Shown: positions 5,644-5,651 of the stretch, in pieces
Numbering within the stretch: the first letter of the stretch is position 1
Layout of the letters: the number at the start of each line of letters is the position of its first letter
Origin: Candidatus Omnitrophota bacterium
Lineage (GTDB): Bacteria > Omnitrophota > Omnitrophia > Omnitrophales > Aquincolibacteriaceae
Assembly: GCA_016196565.1 (NCBI GenBank)
Contig: JACPXK010000095.1
Location: 1 to 5,651, forward strand
Length of the DNA: 5,651 nt
Direction: 5' to 3'
Made by a program: the position numbers and the translations under genes
The notes under the pieces: model-generated
The model's input: only the letters and a program-made list of their open reading frames with translations
Told to the model about the DNA's origin: nothing
The model's database searches: none

Positions 5644-5651
5644 GACCGGAT

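Overview
The window has four genes, all on the minus strand. In the direction of transcription (right to left) they are: a large protein I do not recognise (737 codons visible), guaB3 (IMP dehydrogenase-related), guaA (GMP synthase) and a small GIY-YIG nuclease gene. The rest is short intergenic DNA dominated by palindromic repeats. The GuaB3 is of the CBS-free type best known from cyanobacteria and actinobacteria. The large protein, its SEMR/SEIR motifs and the GTCATCCTGAGG-type repeats remind me of uncultured candidate phyla such as Omnitrophota. That placement is a recollection-based impression, not a demonstrated assignment.

Region by region. 1-53 holds nothing I can support. 54-510 is a GIY-YIG gene embedded in repeats: a composite repeat module (54-119) forms its 3' end, an inverted copy (394-433) sits just before its start, and a second composite module in the same orientation as the first (451-510) lies between that and the guaA stop codon. 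516-2054 is guaA and 2075-3235 is guaB3, 20 bp apart and very likely one operon. 3236-3429 is the operon's control region: a near-consensus sigma70 promoter (TTGACA-18 bp-TATGAT), a compound two-hairpin repeat inside the predicted leader, and a clear Shine-Dalgarno. 3430-5643 is the large unknown protein, whose frame stays open to the window edge.

Functionally, GuaB3 (IMP to XMP) and GuaA (XMP to GMP) form a complete IMP-to-GMP route, if GuaB3 works as an IMP dehydrogenase here. The GIY-YIG gene is not part of that pathway. It is AT-rich, and its last codons and stop are supplied by the repeat module itself.

The most interesting signal is the nuclease-plus-repeat arrangement. The three full repeat copies fold into the same hairpin, with tandem G-A/G-A internal loops kept in place while the stem bases change in compensating pairs. 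A second repeat family upstream of guaB3 also shows compensating stem changes and shares the GTCAT end. A repeat-associated nuclease, analogous to the REP/RAYT systems, is a reasonable but untested hypothesis.
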